This document shows positions 44,733-51,948 of a stretch of 64,000 bases of DNA, piece by piece (the first letter of the stretch is position 1; every line of letters begins with the position of its first letter). A program made the translations under genes and the position numbers. The stretch is from an uncultured Bacteroidales bacterium (GTDB lineage Bacteria; Bacteroidota; Bacteroidia; Bacteroidales; Paludibacteraceae): the NCBI GenBank assembly GCA_947164985.1, contig CAMUYI010000005.1, positions 84,199 to 148,198 on the forward strand, read 5' to 3'. The notes beneath the pieces were generated by a model. The model did no database searches and had not been told where the DNA came from. It saw only the letters and a list, made by a program, of their open reading frames with translations.

Positions 44733-44833
44733 TTTATGCAGATCATGTTTTACCTCCGGTCTGCGTAGAGGGGATAAAGGTTAATGAATGTTAATTTTTA
44801 ATGTATAATGTTTAGTGTTGAATGATTAGAGGT

Positions 44834-45286
44834 TTATGGCCGATAAAAGCGCTTCGCGGTGTATATAGCGAGACGGACAAGAAGAAACAGCACAAAGAGG
44901 ATGGCAAAGGCTGCACAATACTTGTAAAACGAGGGTACATAAGGTTTCTCGACCGTTTCTGTCTTAGTTTCCGTCAATGTGATCGTGTCCGTCTTGAGTG
45001 TCTCGCGGTCACGCCAGCGGGTGTGCCATTTCTCCAGATAGACCGTGTCGGGCGGAGAGCCTACCCCCGCCCCCTCCCTGTAGGGAAGGGAGATTTTTGC
45101 AGGGCGGTAGGTATATGACACACTATCGTGCAGATAGATGCTGTCGCGTTGGATGGTGTTGGAGAGGCGGGTATGGTTACTTTCCGTTGAACTGCGCACC
45201 GCGGAGCAGGCAGGCAAGAGCATCCACAGAACTGCAATGCTCAGTAAAAAAGCGTTCGGGTGTGGTAATCTCGATATAGTTCTCAT
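44834..45286 (-). CDS. lipoprotein with C-terminal membrane anchor, unimolecular-spanin topology
   Basis: A 150-residue protein. An N-terminal signal ends WMLLPACS, a lipobox-like site with Cys27 (Pro at -2 is atypical). A polar periplasmic stretch of about 90 residues follows, then one transmembrane helix (about 121-142) with a basic tail KRFYRP. This order, outer-membrane lipid anchor then inner-membrane helix, is that of phage u-spanins. The gene starts inside the DUF5675 gene (110-nt overlap). A G-rich palindromic repeat (45052-45094) encodes ISLPYREGAGVGSPP in frame. Confidence 0.6.
   Translation of the reverse strand: MRTISRLPHPNAFLLSIAVLWMLLPACSAVRSSTESNHTRLSNTIQRDSIYLHDSVSYTYRPAKISLPYREGAGVGSPPDTVYLEKWHTRWRDRETLKTDTITLTETKTETVEKPYVPSFYKYCAAFAILFVLFLLVRLAIYTAKRFYRP
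45052..45094. repeat. REP-like G-rich palindrome in the spanin-like gene
   Basis: CTCCCTTCCCTACAGGGAGG stem followed by GGGCGGGGGTAGG on the minus strand, in frame. Confidence 0.75.
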
Positions 45287-45647
45287 GATCGGGGTGTTTT
45301 TGAAGTTTGGTCACCAAGTCGCGTTCGGTCTGTCGGGAATGGAGCAGCGTGTTACCGCTCAGCTGTCCGACGAGGATGCAGCCTGTGGTGTGGTCTTTGT
45401 TATTGCCTGCATGAATACGGATACCCTCGAAGCCAGGCACATAGTTGACCAGCGGCAGCACGCGACCGAACTTGGAAGACCGGGTGAGTGTCAGTTTGTA
45501 CCACCCGAGAGGGATAGCTCCTTTAGGATGGGTGGCGTTGGGGACGGTGGGCGGTTCCAGTGTTCCGCAGAAAGGTTTGCCTCCAACAAGAAGGACACCC
45601 GTAGTCTCGCTGGGAGACTGATTGATACGAATAAGAGATAAAAGCAT
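45177..45647 (-). CDS. DUF5675-family protein (candidate wall-active enzyme)
   Basis: A 156-residue protein with the DUF5675 pattern: TTGVLLVGGKPFCGTLEPP, IPLGWYKL, SSKFGRVLP, VPGFEGIRIHAGN, TTGCILVGQ. The IRIHAGN...TTGCI part resembles the His...Gly-Cys active site of L,D-transpeptidases (HG...GCIR), which suggests a peptidoglycan role. This is inference. No signal peptide, so if it acts on the wall it would need a holin or other route. It lies after the holin-like gene and overlaps the spanin-like gene. Confidence 0.75.
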   Translation of the reverse strand: MLLSLIRINQSPSETTGVLLVGGKPFCGTLEPPTVPNATHPKGAIPLGWYKLTLTRSSKFGRVLPLVNYVPGFEGIRIHAGNNKDHTTGCILVGQLSGNTLLHSRQTERDLVTKLQKHPDHENYIEITTPERFFTEHCSSVDALACLLRGAQFNGK

Positions 45648-45654
45648 AGTCTTA

Positions 45655-45716
45655 TTTACGATTTAGTCATTTACGATGTACGATTTATTTAGTCATTTAG
45701 ACATTTAGCTATTTAT
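45655..45716. repeat. heptamer-type array in cassette spacer
   Basis: TTTACGA, TTTAGTCA, TTTAGAC, TTTAGCT units between the DUF5675 and holin-like genes. Related to the GACGATT units around dusB. Confidence 0.65.
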
Positions 45717-45903
45717 GACGATAGCGATAGTGATAATCCACTCCGATGAGGGCACCGGCAAAGGTGAGGGTTTCACCGTAGGCTACGAGGAGGGAAGAAT
45801 CAATGGTTCCTGCTGGAGGAAGTGCCACTCCTGCCACGAGCAGTGCGCATCCAAAGATGCACATTGCCGTAGCGAGGATAAGTTGCAAAAGAGACTTTTT
45901 CAT
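45709..45903 (-). CDS. holin-like two-helix membrane protein
   Basis: A 64-residue protein with two transmembrane helices (about 5-28 and 37-55), a short turn and a strongly charged C-terminus DYHYRYRHK. The size and layout match two-helix holins. Immediately upstream of the DUF5675 and spanin-like genes. Homology was not tested. Confidence 0.55.
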   Translation of the reverse strand: MKKSLLQLILATAMCIFGCALLVAGVALPPAGTIDSSLLVAYGETLTFAGALIGVDYHYRYRHK

Positions 45904-45940
45904 TGCACTGGACTTTTAATCAGCCATATATTGCTGATGC

Positions 45941-46252
45941 TTAATCTCCGAGTTTGGCATACTCCATTGCAAAGACGTAACCGCTGAAATCGCCGTACTT
46001 CTTTTGGTTCTTGAAGGCAGTGAGATACGCAGCCTTCTGTTCGGGATCCGCGAGGGCGGTCTTCGCATTGACACGTGCTGTGGCGAACTTGGTGCGCTGT
46101 GCCAGTTGGCGTGCAGTAGGTTCCTTGGTAGAAGGATTACAAATCTTACCAGAGAACACCTTGCCGTTCTTTCTGAAGAAATACATGTCGGAGTGACCAC
46201 AGATCTTGCCACTCATGGACTCAATAAGTGCGTTTGGTTTAATAAGAGACAT
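45941..46252 (-). CDS. unknown small-protein family member A
   Basis: A 103-residue basic protein (MSLIKPNALIESMSGKICGHSDMYFF...). It shares with the 44352 protein an SG..C start and the TARQLAQRTKFATARV/ADPEQKAAYLTA segment. First gene after the -7 box at 46411. The cassette is therefore bracketed by two paralogues. No signal peptide. Function unknown. Confidence 0.6.
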   Translation of the reverse strand: MSLIKPNALIESMSGKICGHSDMYFFRKNGKVFSGKICNPSTKEPTARQLAQRTKFATARVNAKTALADPEQKAAYLTAFKNQKKYGDFSGYVFAMEYAKLGD

Positions 46253-46305
46253 AATTAATTAAAGTTAGATTGTTGATAATAATTGTAAATAATACCTTCC
46301 TAGGC

Positions 46306-46346
46306 GGAGGCCGCTCCTTCCGCTTCAACGGAAGGACGCTCCGGGT
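46306..46346 (-). other. hairpin in the leader of the lysis-like cassette
   Basis: CCTTCCG/CGGAAGG stem with a 6-nt loop, extended by CGGAG/CTCCG flanks, 54 nt upstream of ATG 46252. Could regulate cassette expression. It resembles the CTTACAG-hairpin repeats only loosely. Confidence 0.55.
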
Positions 46347-46410
46347 TTTACTTGACTCATAATAATGTAGTTGTTTGATGTTAATAAATGGGTTATTTTG
46401 AAATCGAGTG

Positions 46411-46418
46411 CAAAGATA
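46411..46418 (-). promoter_or_regulatory. -7 box for the lysis-like cassette
   Basis: TATCTTTG on the minus strand. The -33 region at the normal distance (CTGC near 46438) is weak, so activation by another factor is possible. Confidence 0.5.
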
Positions 46419-46487
46419 CGATGCGGGGGAAAAACGGGCAGGGGACATTGTGGGACATGCCGACAAAGTCCCCTGCTTGGAGTGTTA

Positions 46488-46679
46488 TTATCCGACATCT
46501 ATGTCGTACTTCTCACAGAGGTAGCGAACAGCTTTGGGAGGAAGGAGTTGTTGCTTTGGGGTAATACCCATTGAAGTCAGAAAGGTTCGATCGGATTTGA
46601 GCCACCGGCGGAAGGTTTCCGATGATACGCCCGCGGCATTTGCGAGCTCATATTTATACATTGATTTATATTTCATCAT
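46488..46679 (-). CDS. small helix-turn-helix protein (DUF4248-like)
   Basis: About 63 residues from the ATG pair at 46679/46676 (MMKYKSMYKYELANAAGVSSETFRRWL...LPPKAVRYLCEKYDIDVG); a start at 46724 is also open. The YELANAAGVSSETFRRWL segment is a helix-turn-helix, and the end PPKAVRYLCEKYDI resembles DUF4248 proteins, which often precede amidase/HU cassettes in Bacteroides. A probable regulator of the adjacent cassette. Confidence 0.6.
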   Translation of the reverse strand: MMKYKSMYKYELANAAGVSSETFRRWLKSDRTFLTSMGITPKQQLLPPKAVRYLCEKYDIDVG

Positions 46680-46800
46680 TGTTGCTTGAATTATAGTTGT
46701 CGACAGATCGCCGACATGACACAAAGAATAATCATCCCAAAATCTCGGGAAACAAATAATCTATAAATCAAGCAACAGGAGGAGGACGAGTACATGGCAT

Positions 46801-46840
46801 AAATAAGGCGGCTACCACGAATGGCAGCCACCTTATTTAT
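46801..46840. terminator. bidirectional hairpin downstream of kwaB
   Basis: TAAATAAGG-C-GGCT / AGCC-A-CCTTATTTA stem with one mismatch and a 12-nt loop, 50 nt after the kwaB stop. Confidence 0.7.
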
Positions 46841-46889
46841 CGTTTGGTATTATGCGTGCCTTTATGGCACTATAAAATTCAATTATTAA

Positions 46890-47894
46890 CTATTGGGCAT
46901 CTTGTGCTTCGTCCGGACGGAGAATGTCCTTTCCTGGAGAGAGATAGTCGTTGCTGGATAATTCAGAATGAAGAAAAGCATCATCCAATAACTGGATAAA
47001 CAGATTTTGTGCAGATTTCTTGTCTAATTCAAATTTATTACCGGCTGATATTTTCAGTCTTCTTGAGAGATAAGCATGTTCCCTCGCGAATTGAATTATC
47101 CTTTCTTTATCAACCACATTTAAAATTAAGGCATTCGTTGTTACCTTGATTAACTTTCTAGCAAATGAAATGTCACTTTCTGCTCTCTCCCGTAGTTTAG
47201 CAATATCCTCGACCAAATCCACTGCATCAATCTGCTGTATTGAACTGCGTGCAGAACGCTGCACGATATCCTTGAAGTCATTAAATTTCTCCAAGATGGA
47301 TATATTGTAGATCAAAGTCGTATTATCTAAGAGGAAGAAATCTATTTTCCCATCAATTCTGAAGATATCATCTTTTACAATATCTATTTGTTCTGCGTCC
47401 TTAAAGATGAACAAGTTTCGTCCTTGTTTCAAGAGATTGACGGAAAAGGTTTTACGATAGATAATGATATGATTTCCTTCCACTCCATAACTGGCAATCC
47501 AGGCATCCACATCCTCAAATGTGTCGGTGTTAAAATCAAAGATGCGGTTGTTGTCCGCGGTAAAGTAGCCATCATTGAACAAGTTAGCATCCACCTCTTT
47601 CATCAACGAAATCGGACGGAGTTCTTCTTCTAGATCATATTGATAGATTACGTTTTTCCTATCTTCTGCTCCAGATAGATTCAATACTGCAAAGGTGGGT
47701 TCATCCATCATCTGCCGAAGCTGAAGCAAATTGTCACGTAATACAGTCTTAATCGGAGCAAGCGCTTCATTTTTAATGTTTGCCTTCTTCAGTATATAGT
47801 CATCTTGTTGATGCAGGATGAAATACAGGTTCATTCCACATTCTTGTTGGGCGATTAGCCCATCCATTTTTTGTTGTAATGCTTCTTTTGTCAT
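46890..47894 (-). CDS. kwaB: Kiwa anti-phage protein KwaB (DUF4868)
   Basis: A 334-residue soluble protein of the DUF4868 family: central IFRIDGKIDFFLLDNTTLIYNISILEKFNDFKDIV and C-terminal helical region (ARKLIKVTTNALILNVV...NKFELDKKSAQNLFIQLLDDAFLHSEL). In characterised Kiwa systems KwaB is the DNA-binding effector that acts with membrane-bound KwaA against incoming phage. 27 nt downstream of the kwaA gene, in the normal kwaA-kwaB order. Confidence 0.82.
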   Translation of the reverse strand: MTKEALQQKMDGLIAQQECGMNLYFILHQQDDYILKKANIKNEALAPIKTVLRDNLLQLRQMMDEPTFAVLNLSGAEDRKNVIYQYDLEEELRPISLMKEVDANLFNDGYFTADNNRIFDFNTDTFEDVDAWIASYGVEGNHIIIYRKTFSVNLLKQGRNLFIFKDAEQIDIVKDDIFRIDGKIDFFLLDNTTLIYNISILEKFNDFKDIVQRSARSSIQQIDAVDLVEDIAKLRERAESDISFARKLIKVTTNALILNVVDKERIIQFAREHAYLSRRLKISAGNKFELDKKSAQNLFIQLLDDAFLHSELSSNDYLSPGKDILRPDEAQDAQ

Positions 47895-47921
47895 AATTGT
47901 GCTATTTAAGGTGTTAATCGA

Positions 47922-48506
47922 TTATGCTTGAGGATAGAGCCAATATACGGTTCTGGATATTTTTTGATAAGATCGGACAATTTCATTATCTAAGGGTATC
48001 TCCCCATACGATAGGAATATGGTATTTTTCGGTAGTTTATCCGTCTCTCCCGCATAGAGGTGAAATCCTTTTAAAGCCAATATCGGACTGGCTGCATACC
48101 AATCCGTTCTTTTCAGAATGACACAATACATAAGGAATATCACAGCAAAAACAATAATATCCCTTATATTGCCAAAATCAAAACTCACTATTGTCAAAAT
48201 GGTAAATAGTAATGACATGTATTCAGCATCCTTGTTTTCAATATTCTGGATTTTTACTGGCAGCGCGTCCGGCGAGCCTTTTAACTTATGGCGCAGCATC
48301 CAATACACACATTGACTCCACAGGAATCCCAACAGGCAAAAGAGGGCTACAAAATTCCTTGGCCGATCCAGAAACAGATTACCCCATCCGACAAATTCCC
48401 AGTCTGGTCCAAAATAAACTGGAATATCAATACTTTTGATAAACGCCAATATGAATATTAATTCCATTGACATAATACATAGATTTGTTTTATTTAATAG
48501 TTTCAT
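47922..48506 (-). CDS. kwaA: Kiwa anti-phage membrane protein KwaA
   Basis: A 194-residue inner-membrane protein with four helices (about residues 8-30, 52-71, 95-112, 115-130) and a C-terminal cytoplasmic domain (ASPILALKGFHLYAGETDKLPKN). The layout and the partner gene match KwaA, the membrane sensor of Kiwa. The nearest recognisable promoter lies 308 bp upstream, in the 83-bp repeat at 48814. The gene is AT-rich compared with the core genes. Confidence 0.8.
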   Translation of the reverse strand: MKLLNKTNLCIMSMELIFILAFIKSIDIPVYFGPDWEFVGWGNLFLDRPRNFVALFCLLGFLWSQCVYWMLRHKLKGSPDALPVKIQNIENKDAEYMSLLFTILTIVSFDFGNIRDIIVFAVIFLMYCVILKRTDWYAASPILALKGFHLYAGETDKLPKNTIFLSYGEIPLDNEIVRSYQKISRTVYWLYPQA

Positions 48507-48813
48507 ATGTAATTTATATTAGAGATTATATTTAAGCATTCGCGCCAATAAACAACTGATAACATTATTATATCATAGGCAGTTCTGCAGAATAATACCT
48601 AAAATAATTCTTTATGTATGCGTATTCTTTAGATTTAGAATTATTACGATGATCTTTTTCTAAAGCATATACAAGTTAAGCTGTCTATCTATATTATTCT
48701 CATTCCAAAATTGCCATAGCAGATCACTATATCGCTTTCTTTACCTGTACACTTGCACTGCTATATTGTATTCTTACTAGCGACTCTCTTATGTTATTAT
48801 TGAAAATTCGCCG
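48507..48813. other. AT-rich gap upstream of kwaA
   Basis: About 307 bp with stops in all frames. A short stretch resembling an Rhs TGKE segment (about 48740-48760) may be a remnant, but it is too weak to call. No promoter matches were found inside it. It would form a long kwaA leader if transcription starts at the 48814 repeat. Confidence 0.4.
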
Positions 48814-48896
48814 CAAAATTACTGCTATTTTCGCATTCCTGCAAAAAATAGCGTGGATAATTGATTAAACACAAATATATGATATTCAATCAATTG
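48814..48896 (-). repeat. 83-bp direct repeat, copy 1, carrying a promoter
   Basis: Matches 56801-56883 with two differences, and weaker similarity continues about 37 bp further right. It contains a minus-strand -7 TAATTTTG (48814-48821), 20-bp spacer, -33 TTG (48842-48844), and the inverted repeat AATTGATT/AATCAATT (48859-48895). Points toward kwaA. Confidence 0.9.
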
Positions 48897-48916
48897 ATTA
48901 TTTTTAGCGTGGATTT

Positions 48917-49309
48917 TTATCTATTTTTGATTATTGGGAAGGAATAGAAACCATATTTTATACCGCCGTGAAAGCTTATGACCAAACGATAGAGAAGTGT
49001 ATAAGAAGATATAACCCAACAAATAAAGGACACCGCTCGATGTCCTTTATTTGTTTTTATGCTAATTTTTTTTACTACCTGATTGTCATCTCTACTAAAA
49101 AAGAATGAAGATTCTTGAATGATTAAACAAAAATAGAAGGGCAAATGACCCAACGTGCCGTTATTCGGATCATACATAGTACGCGGCTGATGGGTCTTAT
49201 GCATCTGGTCATATCCAAACAGCAGATCTCCGTTAGATGATTTCGGTTCGGTGAACTTGTTGCCCATCTTGCCGGAAGGAGGAATTAGTACATCAATCCA
49301 AATGCCCAA
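48917..49309 (-). pseudogene. Rhs remnant
   Basis: An open frame of 130 codons whose first part reads LFGYDQMHKTHQPRTMYDPNNGTLG, similar to HTHQPRVIFDQENN of the main Rhs protein, then loses similarity. No toxin or core motif. Interpreted as a decayed Rhs/YD fragment. Confidence 0.6.
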
Positions 49310-50457
49310 AGGGGAATAATTTGATTCGCGGCATACTCTATCTCGTCGCGTACCACATACCCATTCGGCACTTCCGATATCTGCTTCTTTCCTTTCTTCT
49401 TGCCGCCCACCTCAAACGTATAATCACCTACGCTGAAATCACTCACACGAGATGAAATTACATCGTGCGTCACATGCAGCTGATTATAGAAAAACGTCTC
49501 TCGCGCATTGCCAATCTCCGCTTTTTCTCCCACCAGCGCATATTGGATATTCGTGTTGTTGAGGTACACCTTCTCTACCTTGCCCAGTCCGCGCATACCT
49601 CCTGTATCATCACGCAACTGACCTATCATATCTGCTTTCTCCATGAATAACAGATAACTCGGTACGTCATTGCGACTAATATGCAGTTCGTTAGCCAATG
49701 CTTGCGCCTCTGGCTTATACGGAGCATTCTGCGCTACAATCGATAACATCTGCCGCAGTTTTCTGCCTGTTGCTGGACTCATCTTCGCGTAATGCGGTAT
49801 ATCCGACTCCATTGTTTGACGAATCACATTCTGCATGCGCTCTTGAAAATCGCCTTCTAATGCAAACGGATAGTAACCGTCGCGCAAGTACTGCCGGAAT
49901 AACGGTAACGGATGCGGCAATGATTTAGGTTGCGCTTTACCTTCCAATATATCTTCCAGACTATAGACCGGCACATCTATCTTATGCACCAGTTTCAAGT
50001 ACTCTCGGAACGACATGCCATGCAGATGTCGCATGATCACACGCCGGCTCAAGTCTGCCTCGCCATCTAATAAGTCAAGGATAGAAGAACCCGTAATGAA
50101 CACTTTCAATGCCGGATGCGTATCGTATATCTGCTTTATTTCGCGACTCCAACCATCATACTTGTGTATCTCATCGATGTACAGATGATCACCTCCTTCT
50201 TTCACAAACTCATCTGCCAACTCCACCAGCGTATGCAGCGTGAAATAGCTATGATCGGCAGACACGTAGAGACTATGTTCTTCCGGAGTCTCGATGATAT
50301 GCTGCTTCACCATCGTACTCTTACCAACTCCTCGTCCGCCGGTCAGGCATTGGAGCCGTTTGTCCCAATCCATTTGGCTGTACAGATACCGCTTGAAATC
50401 TATCGATGTCAAGTCCAATTGCTCCTTCATGTACTGCAATAATGCTTCGTTTATCAT
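49285..50457 (-). CDS. AAA_14/DUF4143 ATPase 1
   Basis: A 390-residue ATPase with Walker A GGRGVGKST, Walker B HLYIDEIH, sensor FITGSS and arginine-rich DLSRRVIMRHLHGMSFREYL, followed by a DUF4143-type winged-helix/restriction-fold C-terminus. Family function is unknown. It interrupts the Rhs remnant region. Its leader holds two 18-bp palindromes (50476-50526). Confidence 0.88.
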   Translation of the reverse strand: MINEALLQYMKEQLDLTSIDFKRYLYSQMDWDKRLQCLTGGRGVGKSTMVKQHIIETPEEHSLYVSADHSYFTLHTLVELADEFVKEGGDHLYIDEIHKYDGWSREIKQIYDTHPALKVFITGSSILDLLDGEADLSRRVIMRHLHGMSFREYLKLVHKIDVPVYSLEDILEGKAQPKSLPHPLPLFRQYLRDGYYPFALEGDFQERMQNVIRQTMESDIPHYAKMSPATGRKLRQMLSIVAQNAPYKPEAQALANELHISRNDVPSYLLFMEKADMIGQLRDDTGGMRGLGKVEKVYLNNTNIQYALVGEKAEIGNARETFFYNQLHVTHDVISSRVSDFSVGDYTFEVGGKKKGKKQISEVPNGYVVRDEIEYAANQIIPLWAFGLMY

Positions 50458-50475
50458 AGCCTTATCAGTTCAATT

Positions 50476-50526
50476 TGCACTCTTCAAGGTGCATATTTTT
50501 ATATTTAATGCACTTTTCACGGTGCA
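50476..50526. promoter_or_regulatory. paired palindromic operator-like sites
   Basis: TGCACTCTTCAAGGTGCA (50476-50493) and TGCACTTTTCACGGTGCA (50509-50526), starts 33 bp apart, i.e. three helical turns. The second overlaps the -7 box of the ATPase 1 promoter. Possible autoregulatory operator. Confidence 0.7.
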
Positions 50527-50555
50527 AATGTACTGCTTTTTTTCGAGATATGCAA
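50525..50555 (-). promoter_or_regulatory. promoter of ATPase 1
   Basis: Minus strand -33 TTG (50553-50555, CTTGCATATCT), 20-bp spacer, -7 TACATTTG (50525-50532). Confidence 0.78.
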
Positions 50556-50563
50556 GACTTTGC

Positions 50564-50838
50564 TCACGAAAAGTGCATTTTTTTCTTCAGTTTCGCAATC
50601 GCCACACGCTCCAGACGATACCAATGCTGCGCGTCATCGCAATAGTACGTATTGTAAATATCATCTAAAAAATATACCAGAGTAACAACCATGTACGGAT
50701 TAGGATAGAGTGTAGCTTCATCAAAGATCGCTTGTGCCTTGGTCGAGCCGGAGTTGACCTGATCCATCACACTCATACCGGTTAATTTATACACACGTTC
50801 GCCATCGGCATTATAGCCATAATAACCGGCGTACTTCT
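50564..50838 (-). pseudogene. Rhs remnant
   Basis: Reads EKYAGYYGYNADGERVYKLTGM and FDEATLYPNPYMVVT, matching GFYGYDANGDRVYKLTGV and LDDVVLYPNPYMTIT of the main Rhs protein, then diverges. It begins right after the lipoprotein stop. Confidence 0.75.
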
Positions 50839-51474
50839 CTATTGATTGCTTTCGAAATAGTCCCTATACTTCATCTTGAGTCTCATGATTTGGAAGATAT
50901 TATATTTTTGTCGAACTACCATTCTATAGATCTGTTCCTGATTAGAATCTTTAATTTCAGCACTGTATGACTTAATATATGTTTGGTTGGGGTTTGATAC
51001 CTCGATATCGATATCATCATCCCAATCAGACCATTTTCCATTTATTGCTTGCATATAGCACTCAAAAGTACTTACATCATAATAAAATCGGCATATAGTA
51101 TGGTTTTGTATCCGCTTACATTCATAAAATGGAATGTAACTCCATTGAAAGTATGCTAAATGCCTTAACTCTCTCTGCGGAAAGTAGGTTGGCAACAATG
51201 GATTGTATTCCACAACCGGCAAGTATGGGAACACATCATCTCTGTGTACCCAATCAGAATCATTACAACAATATAGGGCACTGTCAGGACAGACAAACCA
51301 CATATCATCACCATTTTCAAACTCAACAAGGACAGGATTCTCGATTTTCATTGTTCCAACATAATACTGATAGTATCTGCCCTGTTGCGAACTATTACTG
51401 CAGGAACACAGTCCCACAAAACACGTAAATAATGCAAGTTGAATTACTCGAACCATGATCTTATTCTTTGCCAT
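50839..51474 (-). CDS. lipoprotein, possible immunity protein
   Basis: A 211-residue protein with a lipoprotein signal (VIQLALFTCFVGLCSCSNSS); ATG 51474 or 51456. The rest is acidic and aromatic-rich (DWVHRDDVFPYLPVVEYN, KWSDWDDDIDIEV). Placed between Rhs fragments, like the immunity genes that follow toxin tips. No known fold recognised. Confidence 0.6.
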   Translation of the reverse strand: MAKNKIMVRVIQLALFTCFVGLCSCSNSSQQGRYYQYYVGTMKIENPVLVEFENGDDMWFVCPDSALYCCNDSDWVHRDDVFPYLPVVEYNPLLPTYFPQRELRHLAYFQWSYIPFYECKRIQNHTICRFYYDVSTFECYMQAINGKWSDWDDDIDIEVSNPNQTYIKSYSAEIKDSNQEQIYRMVVRQKYNIFQIMRLKMKYRDYFESNQ

Positions 51475-51561
51475 AATGTTGGATTTTGTTTAAAACCGTT
51501 AGACTCTACTATACTATTCACTGTCTCTTGAGAAACCGATGCAGAACGAACGCTACGATCA

Positions 51562-51762
51562 TTAGTCTTCGTCATGACACCAGTGATGGCGCAAATTACC
51601 ACTGCATGGACGATAGATGTCCTGCAACCTGCCCGACGCATCCCACATAAAGAATGTGGTAGCGTCATTTTCCATGTCATATATACTGCGCACCTGATGG
51701 CTGACAATGCTGTTATTTGCGCTACAATAACCGTGCCCCCGTAGTAATCATAACCCGTTTCC
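51562..51762 (-). pseudogene. mosaic Rhs remnant
   Basis: A core-end motif ETGYDYYG (about 51736-51762) in one frame is followed by YD-type sequence in another frame: VSHQVRSIYDMENDATTFF and MWDASGRLQDIYRP, stopping at TAA 51562. Frames and order are scrambled relative to the main gene. Confidence 0.65.
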
Positions 51763-51940
51763 CAATCATCTTATATGCTTGCTCATAGCGGTAATGCCCC
51801 TCATAGAGAGAGGTATCTTTCTCATCCCATGCAAAATTCGCTATAGGGTTTTCCGATTGGAATACATACTGAGGCTTGGCATACACGTTAATGGATACCA
51901 GATACAATAGGGGCAAAAAATATGTATGGTAGTATTTCAT
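51722..51940 (-). CDS. short secreted protein, possible truncated immunity gene
   Basis: A 72-residue frame with a signal peptide (MKYYHTYFLPLLYLVSINVYA), then about 45 residues (YVFQSENPIANFAWDEKD...). Its last residues run over the ETGYDYYG Rhs segment in another frame. Likely the head of a gene cut by recombination. Confidence 0.4.
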   Translation of the reverse strand: MKYYHTYFLPLLYLVSINVYAKPQYVFQSENPIANFAWDEKDTSLYEGHYRYEQAYKMIGKRVMITTGARLL

Positions 51941-51948
51941 TAACAAGA

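Noticed and set aside
46239..46466. 75-codon minus-strand frame upstream of the cassette
   Set aside because: It covers the -7 box and leader hairpin, and its sequence is low complexity; no evidence of coding.
44302..48506. Accessory block as an intact prophage
   Set aside because: No integrase, terminase, capsid, portal or tail gene is present; only lysis-like genes, so I report a cassette instead.
48507..48813. Possible hidden small gene upstream of kwaA
   Set aside because: Stops in every frame; only a few residues look Rhs-like, too few to support a gene.
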